Shown: positions 1 to 12,696 of the stretch, one piece after another
Position numbering within the stretch: position 1 is the stretch's first letter
Layout of the letters: the number at the start of each line of letters is the position of its first letter
Origin: Calamus simplicifolius
Lineage: Eukaryota; Streptophyta; Magnoliopsida; Arecales; Arecaceae
Reading direction: 5' to 3'
Length of the DNA: 64,000 nt
Assembly: GCA_900491605.1 (NCBI GenBank)
Contig: UESW01003833.1
Location: forward strand, 1,760,652 to 1,824,651
The notes under the pieces: generated by a model
The model's database searches: none
The model's input: only the letters and a program-made list of their open reading frames with translations
What the model was told of the DNA's origin: nothing
Translations under genes and position numbers: made by a program

Positions 1-172
1 AACCCTTCTTCAAAAAATTCATCTGGCCTGTATTTTAGTTTGGATAATAACATATATAATATGATAAGTATGGCAAGCGCTAGGGCTTTAGGACCCTATA
101 AGATCTGCTTGATGCATAAAATGTCATAGGTTGAACTGGTCTTAACTTTTTGAGACATGGCCTTTTATCAAG

Positions 173-193
173 ATTATTATTATTATTATTATT
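173..193. repeat. (ATT)n microsatellite
   Basis: About seven tandem ATT/TTA units are directly visible. Confidence 0.9.
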
Positions 194-376
194 CAAGCTA
201 CAAGAATATCAGAGAATATGGCCTATTGAATGGCAAGGGTAGAGAATAATGAACGAATTTGATCAAATTCTAATTAGGTGTAATGTGCTCTGTAAATTTT
301 TGCTTATGCATGTGGTGTCGTCTAGATAAATCATTAATTCAAATTATTTCAATAAGGGAGGGTGACTACAATAAAG

Positions 377-420
377 TGGTTGTTGTTGTTGTTGTTGTTG
401 ATGATGATGATAATGATGAT
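377..420. repeat. Compound (GTT)n(GAT)n microsatellite
   Basis: About eight GTT units run straight into about seven GAT-like units. RTE-type LINEs in plants often end in such trinucleotide tails, but no RTE body is recognisable upstream, so I call it only a microsatellite. Confidence 0.85.
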
Positions 421-1519
421 TAACAAACTATTTTAATGTCAGGAAAGAACTATTAAAATGCTTTTCTTGATGTAAACATCTAGAAGAAGATGAGATGAGA
501 ATCTAGGCACTTCTTAGTTAACTTGGGAAATCATCTAATTAATTGTCTTCAAAAATGATTTATTGGTGCCTGCATCAAACTAGAAGCCATAAGTTCTATA
601 TAAATCAGTACAATGAACATACAAAAGAAGCATCTTTATTAATCTAGTGAAAAAATAACTCTTATCTTCACACGCACGCACACACAAAAGAAAAATCTTA
701 TAAAAAACAGAGCAATATAAGCTTCATGTAAACCATTTTAGATAGCACACATTCTGGATAAGTTTGCTTGGCAAGTCTATACCTTAATGTCTTTCACTAA
801 TTTTTGTTGGTAGTATGTAGTTGTGAGTTTGACCCAGAAAAAAAAAAAAAGGAAAAAACAATCACTCGTGTCAATATTCCATAGCAGTGAGACAAGTGAG
901 ACAAATATTACAAATCTGCATAGAAATGACTTACTCAAGAGAAAGCCTGTTGGCATACAAAGAAGAAGGCAGCAAATGTGAAAAGAAAATATGAAACTCA
1001 TAATTTCTCTGTCTTACTTGTTTTATAGAGGAAAGGAAGGTACCGTTGCATGGAGATGGAGAAGGGAGGAGACACTGGTCTGCGAGAAGGCCAGAAAAGA
1101 GTCTCTCATTTATTTTCTTCTGAAAAAAGAGAGCCTGAAGAAGAGGCATAATTTCAGGCAGTGAAGAGGAAATTTATGAGCACCTTATGAGTTCAGACAT
1201 TAAATTGTGATGCATATTTAAATGGGTAGTTAGTCAATAAGCAATCAGAAGCTTCTAGCTGGCATTTTCTTTTTGCCTTGCGCTGGTATAGAAAATCATC
1301 CTTCTTAACTGTCGTTGCTGTAAACTTTCTCTAAATTGATGGTCCGCCACTTGCCTTTTCTCATGTCCAGGGCAGGGGTGATTAACATTATAAAAATGCA
1401 GCATTTTAAAAAGCTAATTATTTCATATTCACTGAAGATTCAGTCACCCCCTCAAGGATTGCTCGAAAAGCCTTCTTTAATGGCGGAATACACACTCCAC
1501 TGTACTGCTTACGATTCTG

Positions 1520-1762
1520 ACAGCTCTGGTCATTAGGGTTTCCCTGCTGTTGCGGCAGCGAACCGCAGACGATTTATATATCTTGAGAGCTTTCCTTCTA
1601 GGGTTTGTCAAAATCAATTTTGATGAGAGTGTGCAAGGTAGATTAGGAGGCTGTGCTTTTATTATTCGAAGGGCTGATGGATCTTTGCTGGCGGCGGAAG
1701 GATTTGGGCTCCTTAACTCCTCAGTTCCTATGGTAGAGCTTTATGTAGCATGGGCCAGCAAC
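1520..1762 (+). pseudogene. L1-type LINE fragment (RNase H-like domain)
   Basis: Translating the plus strand gives an Ala/Asn/Arg-rich lead-in, then GFVKINFDESVQG, a short spacer and AEGFGLLNSSVPMVELY. This matches, with gaps, the RNase H (RVT_3-like) domain of the larger L1 copy on the opposite strand around 3,050-3,260. The fragment begins in the linker before RNase H, shifts frame near 1,590 and stops abruptly after the YVAWA segment at about 1,762, where the larger copy continues. It has no poly-A tail. This is an internal scrap of an L1 ORF2, not a host gene. Confidence 0.75.
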
Positions 1763-2658
1763 GGTCGACTGAGTGGCGGCCTCTATGGCGCACCACTCTG
1801 GTTTTTTGTTATGGCAACAAGGTAATTCCTGTCCTTTTATTCTTAAACAAATTCTATATTTGACTTATCTGGGCTGACTCGTATTAGAATGGTGTGATCA
1901 TTCGTCTATTTTTTTTAAAAAAAAGCTAATTATTTCTGCTTATATATCACTTATCTTATTTATGCTTTAAGAGCACGAGGTTTTCCTCTCTTGTTTTGTG
2001 TGTTTTGTGTGTGTGTTACGATATCTCTTGTCCGTGGTTTGTTTGAACTTTCTTGCTGATTTCTTTGTTCGTAATTCTATTAAAGTATCAAGGTGACGTC
2101 CCTAAAAAATGCTTCCAAGCTATGTTAAAAATTTGAGAAGCATGAATCTGTTGCTTTCTTGAGATAATTTTCCGGCAGGATTTATAGCTAAATCAAGTGA
2201 AATTAGATCAGGTGGCAAGTTTACAATTACTGTTAACAATGCAAAGCTTTTTTTTTAAAACTAATAATTTGCTTTCTGTTGTCAATTATTTCCACAGGAC
2301 CTAAGGCAGCTGAAAGGAATCACAGCAACATATAGAATGACTAACAAACTTCCTCTGAAGGTGTGTGCTTACTAATAAAATTTTTGGTTTTTGGTCAGTT
2401 TTGGCCAATTTCGGCCACGATTGACTAGAGGTTTTTTTTTTTGATAAAAAATGTTTCACAAGCAAATATTTACAATTCTTTCTAACACTTATTAATAAAA
2501 TTCAATCACACATTTAACTAAGAATCTAATTAATAATCTGATTCAGCTTTTCAACAGCTGACCCGACGGATGCCTCAAGTAGGACTGTCCTTTTATTATG
2601 CGTTTTAAGTTATAAATAGCATCATAATATATAGAAGAACGATGTAGGTCCATGTCTG

Positions 2659-2662
<4 letters not shown>
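1763..2662. other. AT-rich intergenic DNA
   Basis: No coding region or repeat is recognised. The stretch has several T- or A-homopolymers and ends at the L1 poly-A tail. Confidence 0.6.

Positions 2663-2695
<33 letters not shown>
2663..2695 (-). repeat. Poly-A tail of the L1 copy
   Basis: Thirty-three uninterrupted T on the plus strand stand directly before the 3' untranslated end of the LINE. A tail of this length suggests a rather recent insertion compared with the neighbouring copy at 4,504. Confidence 0.9.
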
Positions 2696-2696
<1 letters not shown>

Positions 2697-2710
2697 GTAC
2701 AGACGGTGAT

Positions 2711-4437
2711 TCACACCACCCTAGATCGGGACGGACCCGTTACATCAGAAGCTAATAACTGAGACAAAACAAGAGGGCAGAGGTCGCCCGGATTCCATAT
2801 CCACCGGTCAGAGTGAGAGGCCATCCTGGCCGCAATCCAGTCCGCAACAACATTAGCCTCACGATAGACATGACGGATCTGAATGTTGGATGCATCCAAG
2901 ATCATAGCTCGGATATCACATAATATAGGAATAGAGGGCAAACGGGATCTACACTGCTGACGAATCCAACGAATGACAATGATAGAGTCCCCTTCAATGA
3001 TGAGCTTGCGGACGCCAAGAGTCCGAATGGCGAAGGAAAGGCCCGCCCAAGCCGCATAGAGCTCCGTCATAGGCACCGAGGGATCAAGAAGGCTAAATCC
3101 TCCAGCCGCCAGCATCCTGCCATCAGCATCACGAATGACATAGGCAGAGCCAGCACATCTACCCCGGACACTCCCATCGAAGTTAATTTTAACAAACCCT
3201 GGAGGAGGGGGCTCCCAAGAAATGAAAACCGTACGACGGTTCGCTGCCGCAGCAGCAGGGGAGACCCAGTGTCCAAGGTTCGCAAAATCAAAGGAGTCCT
3301 GATGGGAAGAATACTCAGCAAAGAGGGAGGAAGCCGTCCTGAGCACCTTACGAGGAGAATGAACCGTATCAGCGAAGACAATTTGATTCCGAGAAAGCCA
3401 TATCTGATAAGCAGTATAAGCCCAGAGAGATCCCCGATGGTGAGTAGGTCCTCCTAAACCCTGCTTCAGTAATCTCAGGAAAGAAATACGGTGGGAATCA
3501 GTACTGTGCACCCAGGGGTAAGTACCAGAGAGATGCCAAATCTGACGAGCCCTGGCACAATCGAATATGGCATGATCAATAGTTTCATCCTCGGTTCCAC
3601 AGACCGGGCAAGTAGGCTGAATACTCAATCCACGATACGAGAGAAGGAAGCAGGTAGGAAAGATACCATGAGCAAGTTTCCAGATGAAAAGACGCACTCA
3701 AGGGTGAACGGACAGATGCCAAATCCAATCCCAGTCCCTCGAATCCTGAGGATAAGTTCTGAGCATAGAGAGGAGGTCCCTCATGGGAGCACGAGACAAG
3801 CATGATCTCCTCCAGACCCTGGTATCAGTACTAGCAAATGGAGACAGAGGTATGGAAAGAATACGCCGACAAAGCTCAGTCCCGCAGAAACTAGCCACTC
3901 GAGAATGCGACCAGGAAGGGCAGTCGTCGGATATAAGGTCACTGACACGCATACCATGAGGAGTATCAGAGCAGATAAAAGTGGGCCACCGCGACAGAGG
4001 AAGGTCAGCAATCCAAGCATCCTGAATGGCATCCACCGAAGAACCGTTCCCGATGATCCAAGAGGTACAGTCCAGGATAGTCGAAGAATGACGACAGACC
4101 TCTTTCCAATAAAAAGAGTGCCCCCGGGAAGACTGAGGAATAGATGAAGAATTCCAGCTGCCATACTTGGCACGCATAAAAGAACTCCACAGGCAATTCG
4201 GATCAAGAACGAACCGGGAGGCATGCCTAGCTGTCAGAGCCTCTCTCCTGAGAAGTAACGACTGGATACCAAGACCACCCTCAGCCAAAGGCAAGCAGAC
4301 AGAGTCCCAAGCCATAAGATGAATACCGTGGCCATCTTGATTCGAAGCCCAAAGAAACTCACGAAATATCTCTCAATCTTCCGCAGACAAGCCAACGGAA
4401 TAGCAGTGTTAGATAAAAGATAGGCAGGCATCGACGA
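2711..4437 (-). pseudogene. L1 ORF2 C-terminal part (end of RT, zinc-binding region, RNase H)
   Basis: This is the 3' part of a LINE ORF2 polyprotein, which copies element RNA into DNA at the target site. In order it shows the post-RT thumb region (the plant L1 signature MPAYLLSNTAIPL, then GGLGIQSL), a zf-RVT-like segment with RLFIWKLAHGIFPT and CPVCGTEDETIDHAIFDC, then an RNase H of RVT_3 type with FVKINFDGSVRG and a conserved acidic TELYAAWAGL. A frameshift lies near 4,320-4,345. A single in-frame TGA at 3,698-3,700 separates two long open stretches. The next codon is GTG, not ATG, so the downstream stretch is not a separate gene. The stop is explained by CGA to TGA, because related L1 proteins have Arg there. 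Catalytic RT and endonuclease domains are missing through 5' truncation. The antisense frames are shadows. Confidence 0.88.
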
Positions 4438-4503
4438 GAGCAGTGTTAGATAAAAAAACTTTGAAAAGTGAGATGAATAAATGATTTAAAGATCTTGTTA
4501 GCT

Positions 4504-4978
4504 TATTTGTTTTTTGTTTTTTTTACAAATGGGTGATCACACCATTCTAAGATGAGTCAAATATGATATATTAGAGTACAAAATTTGGGTTAAAACAAGA
4601 GGACAAAGATATCCCATTTTTCAGTTCCAAAAGCCTAAATGATGGGCCCACCCTTGCGGCGATCCAGTCCGCCGCTGAGTTGGCTTCCTTATAGATGTGC
4701 CGAACTGAACCCAGAAAGCACCCTAAAGAAGAGAACGGATGTCGTACATGAAGGGGTTGATGGGCAGATGATCACTATGATCCTAACGGAGCCAACAGAT
4801 CACAGTCATAGCGTCCCCATCAATAATAAGGCTTCGGCACCCGGACAGCGAATGGCACAGGAAATACTAGCCCAAGCGGCATACAACTCTGTTAGCAGCA
4901 CCGAGAAATTAAGAAGGCCGAATCCACCAGCAGTCAGCATCTCACCATCCGACCCTTGAATTACGAAAACTAAACCTG
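4504..4978 (-). mobile_element. Older L1-type LINE 3' fragment
   Basis: A T-rich stretch at about 4,504-4,525 is followed by a sequence that parallels the start of the neighbouring L1: 'gatcacaccattctaag' against 'gattcacaccaccctag', the shared 'aaaacaagagg' stretch, and 'gcgatccagtccgc' against 'gcaatccagtccgc'. In minus-strand translation it corresponds to the C-terminal RNase H region. It carries many more indels and stops than the 2,663-4,440 copy and breaks off near 4,978. Both copies lie in the same orientation about 60 bp apart. Confidence 0.75.
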
Positions 4979-6583
4979 CGGATCACATGTTTTATTTGTC
5001 TGTGAATGATTTGAGTGATGTGTTTATAAATTAGTACATTCATGTGGTGTGATTAATGCAGTAATCTTTGATAAAAGTTAATTTCACTTTGAAACTACTT
5101 AAGTTATATTAATCATGGCTATAGATAACTCAGAATACAATAGAACAGTGTGAAATAACTTCTCTTGATTTATTTTGAGTTTTATGCCTTCTTATCTGAA
5201 ACTCCAAAAGGAAACTACTGCTAAAACTGAAACTCTACCTGGAACGCTAAAATTGAAAAAGAAATTACGTTTTAAATGTCTAATAAAATATAAAATTATA
5301 CATGTGCCATCTATTAAATAAGAAGTTTGATGGCAAAAAATGCATTGAACATTTGCATTAAAAACAATATTCTTTAATCTCTACATCTATTTTGATGGGA
5401 TAAGTTATTCTCTTTCAATAGAATTAGCCATTATGTGAGATAAATTTTATTTTATCCTTATAAAAAACATAAAATTTAAAAAGCAAAAAAATCAACGAAA
5501 CCTCCTTTACTATAAGTTTAAATCAACATTATTCCTACATTTCTTTTTCATCATTCACCTCTTTTGAGTTTATGAAAATAGACAATAGATTGATTTCATT
5601 AGACTATGATGCTAATGATGCTTATTCAAAATTGTAATATTATGTAATCTTATAAGAAGAATGGTAATGGATAAGTCATTTCCTTTTGTTTAAATTTTAA
5701 ATTATAAAATTTATTTACATGCTATTCATTTTTATATCATATTTAAAATTATTTTCAATCTCAATCAACTATATAACAGATTATATATTACTGTATAAGT
5801 AAATATATTCAGACTTAGAAATTATCATCATTCTTAATGGACTTTTTGATAATATCAAATTGGACTACTCAAAACAAACCAAAACATATAAGTATACCAT
5901 CAATCTTTATGATAATTCAATGACTAATTAATTAAACTCATGCATGCTGAACATGATGTGCCATTATAAAATGTATTATATATCATAGTAAAGGTAAGAT
6001 TAAACAAGTTGGCACCCTCCTACCCCTTTAATAACTATAATAAAATTATAAATAAAAAAATGATCATATTTGAAACACAAATTTATTAAACATAAAAAAT
6101 CAAATCCTAAATGTATACCTTATGATTCAAATCTTTGCTACCATCACTATTACCACTTCAAAGCATTTACTCATTAATCTTGGTTATATTCCTATCATTC
6201 AGCCACTTTCAAGTCTTGCCCAAACATGCCTTCTTTTGTTTTAAGAGCTAGGTTGAAACTACTCTTGTTCTTTATTCCAATCAATTCTTTCATAAATATG
6301 ATAACCAAAACCTGGTAACAAAATTGTACAACCTGAATGTTGCTACAAAAGTCATTAAAATAACAATAACCAAGAAATATTGCCTGATATTTTCTATAGA
6401 GATGAAGGATTTAAAGACTTCGGAGTTGAAGGTAGAATAAGTAACTCTCTTGATACTTATCCATAAACTATATATATTAGAGATTTCGAACATCGGAAAA
6501 TAAAATGTGAAAAAATGTGAGAGTTGAAGCTGAAATGATGCTCCATTGGTCAAAGACAAATAAAAATATTTCTTATTTAAACT
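4979..6583. other. AT-rich intergenic DNA
   Basis: No gene, RNA gene or element end is recognised. The base composition is strongly AT-rich with no long reading frame. Confidence 0.6.
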
Positions 6584-6795
6584 CTGTCAAGGCTGGTCCC
6601 AAACCTAGATAAAGAATGGGTATTGCGTTAGATACCTAACAACCAGCGTAAAACTCTGTCAGATCCCTTAGAATATGAACTATATGTAATTTGAATGGTA
6701 CTTAGTCCTGAATAGAGCAGAGTGAAGAAAGTAGATTCATATAGCCAACACCATGTAGTTGGGAAAAGCTTAGATGAGTTGAGTTGAGTTAATTT
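6584..6795 (+). mobile_element. RTE-type LINE 3' end
   Basis: The sequence 'aaggctggtcccaa', followed by 'aaaactctgtc', 'atgaactatatgt', 'gtacttagtcctgaat', 'gattcatatagcca' and 'tagttgggaaaagctt', reproduces the common 3' end of plant RTE-clade LINEs as I know it. It closes with short tandem repeats (gagtt)n at about 6,776-6,791, as RTE elements do instead of a poly-A tail. Only about 210 bp remain, with no coding part. Confidence 0.7.
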
Positions 6796-7267
6796 AAAGT
6801 TGTAAAGCGACCATTAGAGCAAAGAAAAGCTATTATCTTATCATCATCTTCTTATTTATGTAAACTACTACAATTAGAATAGGACTAATTAAATATTTAT
6901 TTAATCTCAAGTAGTGATTAGAGGTATAAAATTAAGATTTCTTTTTTACCGAATAAATTAATACATCTAAAATTGTAATGTGAATGGAATTACCACTTTA
7001 ACATGTGACATACCATATTAGTAAGTATATTCTCACCATTGACCTTAACTTAGATAAGAAGCATTATATTATAATAGTTATTAACATTATATTCTAATGA
7101 AATTGATGCATTGTCTATTTTAATGAGTTCAAAAGAGATGGACGATGAAAAAAATGCAGAATAATGTTTGATTTAAGTTAAAAATACATGAATCTAAATG
7201 ATAACACTAATGAATACCACATATCTTTCTGCTATGCTCTTCCCTCCTCTCTGTGTTGAGTTCTGTT

Positions 7268-7430
7268 AACGTTAAATTAGATTTCTTAAAATTTCAAATT
7301 TCTTGCAATTGCTGTCCTCAATGCCTCAATTTACTTATCAAAAATTATAACGATGAAGTTTTTTTATGACCATTATATTGCAGCTATTACTGATCTATTC
7401 AACTTATTGAGTCATTGTATGAGATAGAAT
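7268..7430 (+). repeat. Local direct duplication, copy 1
   Basis: This shares an ordered series of short blocks with 7,851-7,962: 'acgttaaat', 'atttcttaaaa', 'gcaattgctgtcc', 'acttat/acttaa', 'aacgatg', 'tatattgcagc' and 'gatcta'. Copy 1 is longer by several interspersed short insertions. Confidence 0.7.
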
Positions 7431-7850
7431 TTTTTTTTTCATTTAGTAAATGATAAATATTCAAGTTGCTTAGAAATTTGGAAACATAAGGGATGTCAAA
7501 AAAAAAGCTTTCCATTTGTGAATTTTTTTTCTTCATAAAAGTTGCAGGTTTTCCCTCTATTTACATTAAAACAAATTATTCTAACAAAGCCAGAGGAAAG
7601 AACTACAATTAGAATCTGACTAAACTAATGGATAAGAGTTGGTAATTAGACTAGCAACCAATGTTTAGCGAAGCAATGAATCAACCACTGGCTGCAAGCA
7701 ACTCAGTTACATACAGTATTTAATTTAGATTTTTTCTCAATATTTATGGCTTGTTATGCACTGAAATCGGACAGCAATGTCTGAAGCATCCAAGTCGCAC
7801 AGTTCCTAAAGTGATATGATGCCATAAGGCATCATAATCATGGAGTGTTA

Positions 7851-7962
7851 CGTTAAATAATTTCTTAAAAATTTAAGCAATTGCTGTCCCAATTTTTACT
7901 TAAAAAATTAAACGATGGGACCTATATTGCAGCATTAGATCTATCAGTCATTAAGAGATGGA
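7851..7962 (+). repeat. Local direct duplication, copy 2 (shorter)
   Basis: This is the condensed partner of 7,268-7,430 with the same block order. The roughly 50 bp length difference is spread over several small gaps, so the duplication is old, or one copy was rescaled by many small deletions. Confidence 0.7.
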
Positions 7963-10900
7963 ACGGAAAGTCTATTGGGTGGTTCGGAATTGAATCCTTC
8001 GTTTGACATCTAATATTTTTATCACAGTCACTCGTGTGATGATCATCTAAATTTATATCATAGTTTACGATATAAAAGATTTATATCACAGAGAATCTGT
8101 GCGCTTGATCCGATGTTTTAGGCTCCCAGCAAAAAGTCTTTTGGTGCATTAATGTCTGATCCCTTGGAATGATGGATCCGTTGTGCAACTGCACCAGTTT
8201 GCTATGTTAATATTATTATATAGCAATGCGTTAAGACTTTAGCGTTAGTTTCCTTATTATTTCCCCAGCACCGTTGTGTGCCTTCTTGAATCTTGAACCA
8301 CCTTCCCCTTCTTCTCTTTAGAGTCTTTGAACTCATTAATTTATTTTCAATTGTACGAGACAAGCTATATCTTCTGATGATCCAGATATATCTATCAAAT
8401 AAAATAAATAATGATACCAAAATTATTCTTTATAAGTTCAAATTCAATAATTAGACCCTTCAAGTTCATAACGTTATAATACTTGGCCATTTTAGAAAAC
8501 ACTTAAGAGAATAAGCTCAATGGCATGTCCAAGGATTGCACAAACAGCTGCTTGGGTTGCTGCAAGGTTGCAAATATTATATGTATTTAGAGTTCGATAA
8601 AATTTCAATGCTATTCATTAGGTGCTACTCTTAGGGTTCCTTACTTGATAAGTTATATATATATAACATTCCATTTAACAAATAATATAAATTCACTAGA
8701 TTTTTTTTTTTAAAAACAGAGTTAAAGATGAATGAATTGTATATATGTTGCTTAACAAAATAGACAATCAGATGATAAGTACCTTATGATCTATACTTAA
8801 GTTTCAACACTTTGGAGCATTTGCAGAGGTATTAACTAGAGGTATACACGGATTGGATCGGATTAGCTTAGAGATATATTTGGAACCAAACTGGTTTGTT
8901 TTGGTTTCTTAGAAGGAAACCTAAATCGATTCAACTATTCCATAAACCAAAATGGAACAAAATTAAGAAGTTTAATTTTATTTTGGTTCAATTTATTGGT
9001 TTATGTATACCTACTTTAGATGAATATAAAATTAATTTTTATAGTAAATTTATATAATCAAATGACAACTCAATTATCCATAATAAGAAAAAAAAGATAG
9101 CTCTCATATAGTCTATATGTTTACATATAATTGTAGTATTTTAATTTTAAAAGTAGTATGAATAAAAGTTCATGTAATATGTATACATGATTGGGTTCAA
9201 TTTATATTGATTTTTAGAACTGAAAACTGAAATTGAATTGATTTTTTGAGTTTCAAAAATTTTTAAATCAAATCAAATTAATGTTTTTTAGAAAAAATTG
9301 ATCCAAATGGAATAAAAATCGCGGTTCAGCCGGTTTGATGGTTTCCTTGTACGATCTATTGCCTTCCCTTTTCAATGGCAGCTAGTGCATTTGTTGTTGA
9401 TTTTGTTGTTCAGCTGTTATTGCCAGAGCTAGAGCTTATGCTAGGGTGTTTTGCTTTGCGCCCTTAATACCAGGAGAGGGATGATAGGGTCTGATATTGA
9501 GATAATTATTATATTATAAGGCTTTGTTATTACCACCTCGGTCAAAGTGGAGCCTTGGAGGGCTTTTGAAACAATTACCCAGAAGGCTCCAATTTGCTTG
9601 GCTTATTGGTAACATTCAGAAGAGAAAAAAATTTTTGTACATTATTTTCGATGCAAAAGGTTTGCACTAGATGCGATAATTTGTTCGCACGCAGAATCGC
9701 ATCGAAAAGCTTGCTCGTAAGTCTCATACCGCAAATGAGCGAGCGAATCATCGTATCTTGTATAGATTATCTTGCACCGAAGTAGTGTATAAAGATTTTT
9801 CCTTTAGAAAAGCGATGAAGAGAACACTATTGCAAGGAAAAAGACCTAGCTTAATTACTTTTAATATGACATGTACAGCCATGACATACTCAACAACCTT
9901 AATAGGGTCAAATGCAAGAGCAAATATTTTTGGAGTTATCAACAATGAGAATAGTAATTGTTGGTATGATCGATATCATCAGCCCTTGGTTTGTGTGTGA
10001 TGGTTGTTGAAGGAAATGAAATTGGAGAATGGCTCGAGATCAATAGTTATGTCATAGACTATATATAATAAAGGATGAGAGGAATAGCCAGATGACTTAG
10101 GGCTTGGATGCCGTTGGGATGAGCGCAGAGAGTTTGATGGGGAAGAGAGGAGGGGATGAATAAGTTGGAAGGTGGGGGCTTAATTTTTATATATAGATTT
10201 TAGAGTTCTAATTAATAGATAAAGATTGAAGTTGGAGGGTTTGTTAGATTATTTTTTGGCTACCAAAAAAATAGAAGTGATATTAGGCCTCAATTAATTC
10301 CAGTAGGTTGGGTTTGTTAGATTTTAGAGTTTGTTTTGATGGTTGAAAAATACTACATCCTTGCACATTGTGAGAGGATGGAGTACTTGAATTAGTACGG
10401 TGAGGATATTTGGCATGCCCATTGGGTTCCTCATGATATGAGCGAACATTGCCCCATCTAAGATAGTTCATAATACCTACTAAAGGGTGATACATCTAAC
10501 CTCAAATAATTGCAATATATATTTAATGCAAATGCAAGTTCCATGAGGCTATGTAGATTAAAGAAGAGGTAATTGAAAATTTCAACAAAAGATATTCAGG
10601 AGCTTTCTTAAAATTTAATAATAATAATAATAAATGATGATGAAACAGCAATTTACATATCCTATGATTTATTGCTTATAAAAGGTTCGATTAATTTTTC
10701 ACTACATATAAAGGATGTCTAATAATATAGAGTTACGACAATAATTGTCATGGATATTAACAGTCAACTCTAATATGAGTACAAATGAATACAAATAAAC
10801 AATAAACATATATAATTTTAGCAATGTTAGAATATGCTGTTGTATGATGTATCCATGGACTTTCAATTGCAACTATGATTATTTGGAAGTATATGTTTTT

Positions 10901-12648
10901 AAAATCATTCGATTATTTATATAGTTGTAGAAATAAACTATAGTGCAATCTTATTATGCTTAGTAATAAAATTATTCATCAAAAATTAAAACTACATATG
11001 ATAAAACATAGTCCTATAAGATTCTGTTCCATATGTGAATAATCGTGACTTAATTTTTGTGAATATAGGTCATCTAAATTTATTTAACCAAGCAATTTTT
11101 TGGCTCCTTAATGAAGTTGAAAAGAAAAAGCAGTTTATTAAATTTGTTTTTGTAAGAAAAGGAGTAAATTATATGTGAATGGAAATTTTGCAATTGTCTT
11201 TTCTAATGAGCTATGAGTTGCTAGAAAGAGTAAACGGTCGAAAAAAAATGATATAATAAGACTTTTCCATACAAAGATTTAATATAAAAATTTAATACAC
11301 ATACGACTAAGAATCTATAAAAATAAATAAATTGGGGTGCAATGAATGTATTTGGCCATGGATCTCTATCCTTGTGGCTTGATGCTATGACCAATCTTTT
11401 CATGATTCAACTCCGAACTGATCACCCAACCTAGCTTGCATATAATGGCCCTCACAGCTGATGATAAACCATGCGATTAGTAAAAAAAATGAATCTATTC
11501 CTAAAATTCTTGTCCTACATTATGATCACACTTAGCACCCAAATTGAACCCTATGCTAGTGACGCATGATCCAATTTGATTGGAGTATTTGGCTTATAGA
11601 AAATCCAATGTGGCAATAGCTTGATGGAAGACTCATACTAGATGAGCTAATCAAATTAGATTAATTAATGAATACATTGCTGTGGCCTTTGTTGCACATT
11701 ATTGTGGTTCCATAAATATGTGCTTATTGATTGATCTGGTTTAATAGGTCATGTGATAAATCATATGGTCTTCAATAATGGCTTGCATGAGAGTTGAAAG
11801 GAAAAACCTTCTACTAAAATATGCCTCGTATAGTTGGGCCCATCTTTATGGCACATTGTTGCTTTCAAAAAATATCTCTATCTTTTCTAAATAGCAAAGA
11901 CAAATGATTCAGCTGCCTGGACAAGCAATGGCGAATATCCTTGCACTTTTGTTTACCCTACTATCATCTTCTAATTAAATATCCACCTAACATGACGGCC
12001 ATAGATTCAAATATATCTAAGAAAGTTCTTGTTGATCTATTTAAATATATAATTAAGAATTGAAATAATAAGATTAGAGAAAAATAAGAATATAAATTAT
12101 TGAACTCCTATTGACTTTAAAATTAATCAATGAATATCGAAATCAAATACACACACGATTGCCATATACACTACTATACATATCTAAAATATAAAAATCA
12201 TGATTAGAAATCATGTATTCTAATAGTTTCAAATGCATACATCATGTGGACACAAAAATAAACTATAAAAGTGATATAAAACCATATTTCACTATAATCT
12301 AAGTACATATTTTACTACTATAATCTAAGTATTAAAATCTTTTTATCTTGAATTGGTATATATTTTAATAAATTTAGATTATGATAAATGATGTGGAACT
12401 TCAATTCGAGTGATCCATTATTAATTTTCAAGTCGAGAAAAGTAAATATTATGTTTTGAAGAGTAAAAACCATCTTAGATACATATATACACAAATATGT
12501 ATGTATATATGTGTGTATATAAATATATAGAGCAAAGCTAATATATATGTTACCTACACAACATATGTAATAACATTGATTATGATTGGAGCCCCAACCA
12601 TCAATGGCTAGCAATGTTAGATGTGGTTCACATTCTTTAAATTACTTA

Positions 12649-12695
<47 letters not shown>
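12649..12695. repeat. Compound (CT)n(AT)n microsatellite
   Basis: About ten CT units are followed directly by about thirteen AT units. It should be highly polymorphic. Confidence 0.95.

Positions 12696-12696
<1 letters not shown>

Larger units (their letters stand above)
1..1519. other. AT-rich intergenic DNA, no gene seen
   Basis: I see no supported gene here. The stretch is AT-rich with two trinucleotide microsatellites (about 173-193 and 377-420) and a short CA-rich run near 670-685. Short reading frames at 777-1149 and 1336-1536 have low-complexity translations and no recognisable domain, so I treat them as chance. Confidence 0.6.
2663..4440 (-). mobile_element. 5'-truncated L1-type LINE
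   Basis: The element reads on the minus strand. Its 3' end is marked by 33 consecutive T on the plus strand (2,663-2,695), the complement of a poly-A tail. Only the last third of ORF2 is present, so the copy is 5'-truncated, as is usual for target-primed reverse transcription. The 5' break lies near 4,440, where a 17-base sequence (agcagtgttagataaaa) seen at 4,400-4,416 recurs at 4,439-4,455. I could not establish a clean target-site duplication. Confidence 0.88.

Noticed and set aside
3067..4224. Long frames overlapping the L1 on both strands (3,067-3,381, 3,269-3,457, 3,491-3,805, 3,781-4,224, 3,905-4,147)
   Set aside because: They are alternative-frame shadows of the L1 ORF2, which has the recognisable zinc-binding and RNase H motifs.
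8845..9345. A second hAT or MITE-type element
   Set aside because: The 'gaggtatacacgg' start and repeated 'ggtttg/caaacc' motifs are suggestive, but no matching inverted end or duplication was found.
9594..10000. Host gene candidate from overlapping frames on both strands
   Set aside because: No domain, AT-rich codon use, and equal openness of the opposite strand.
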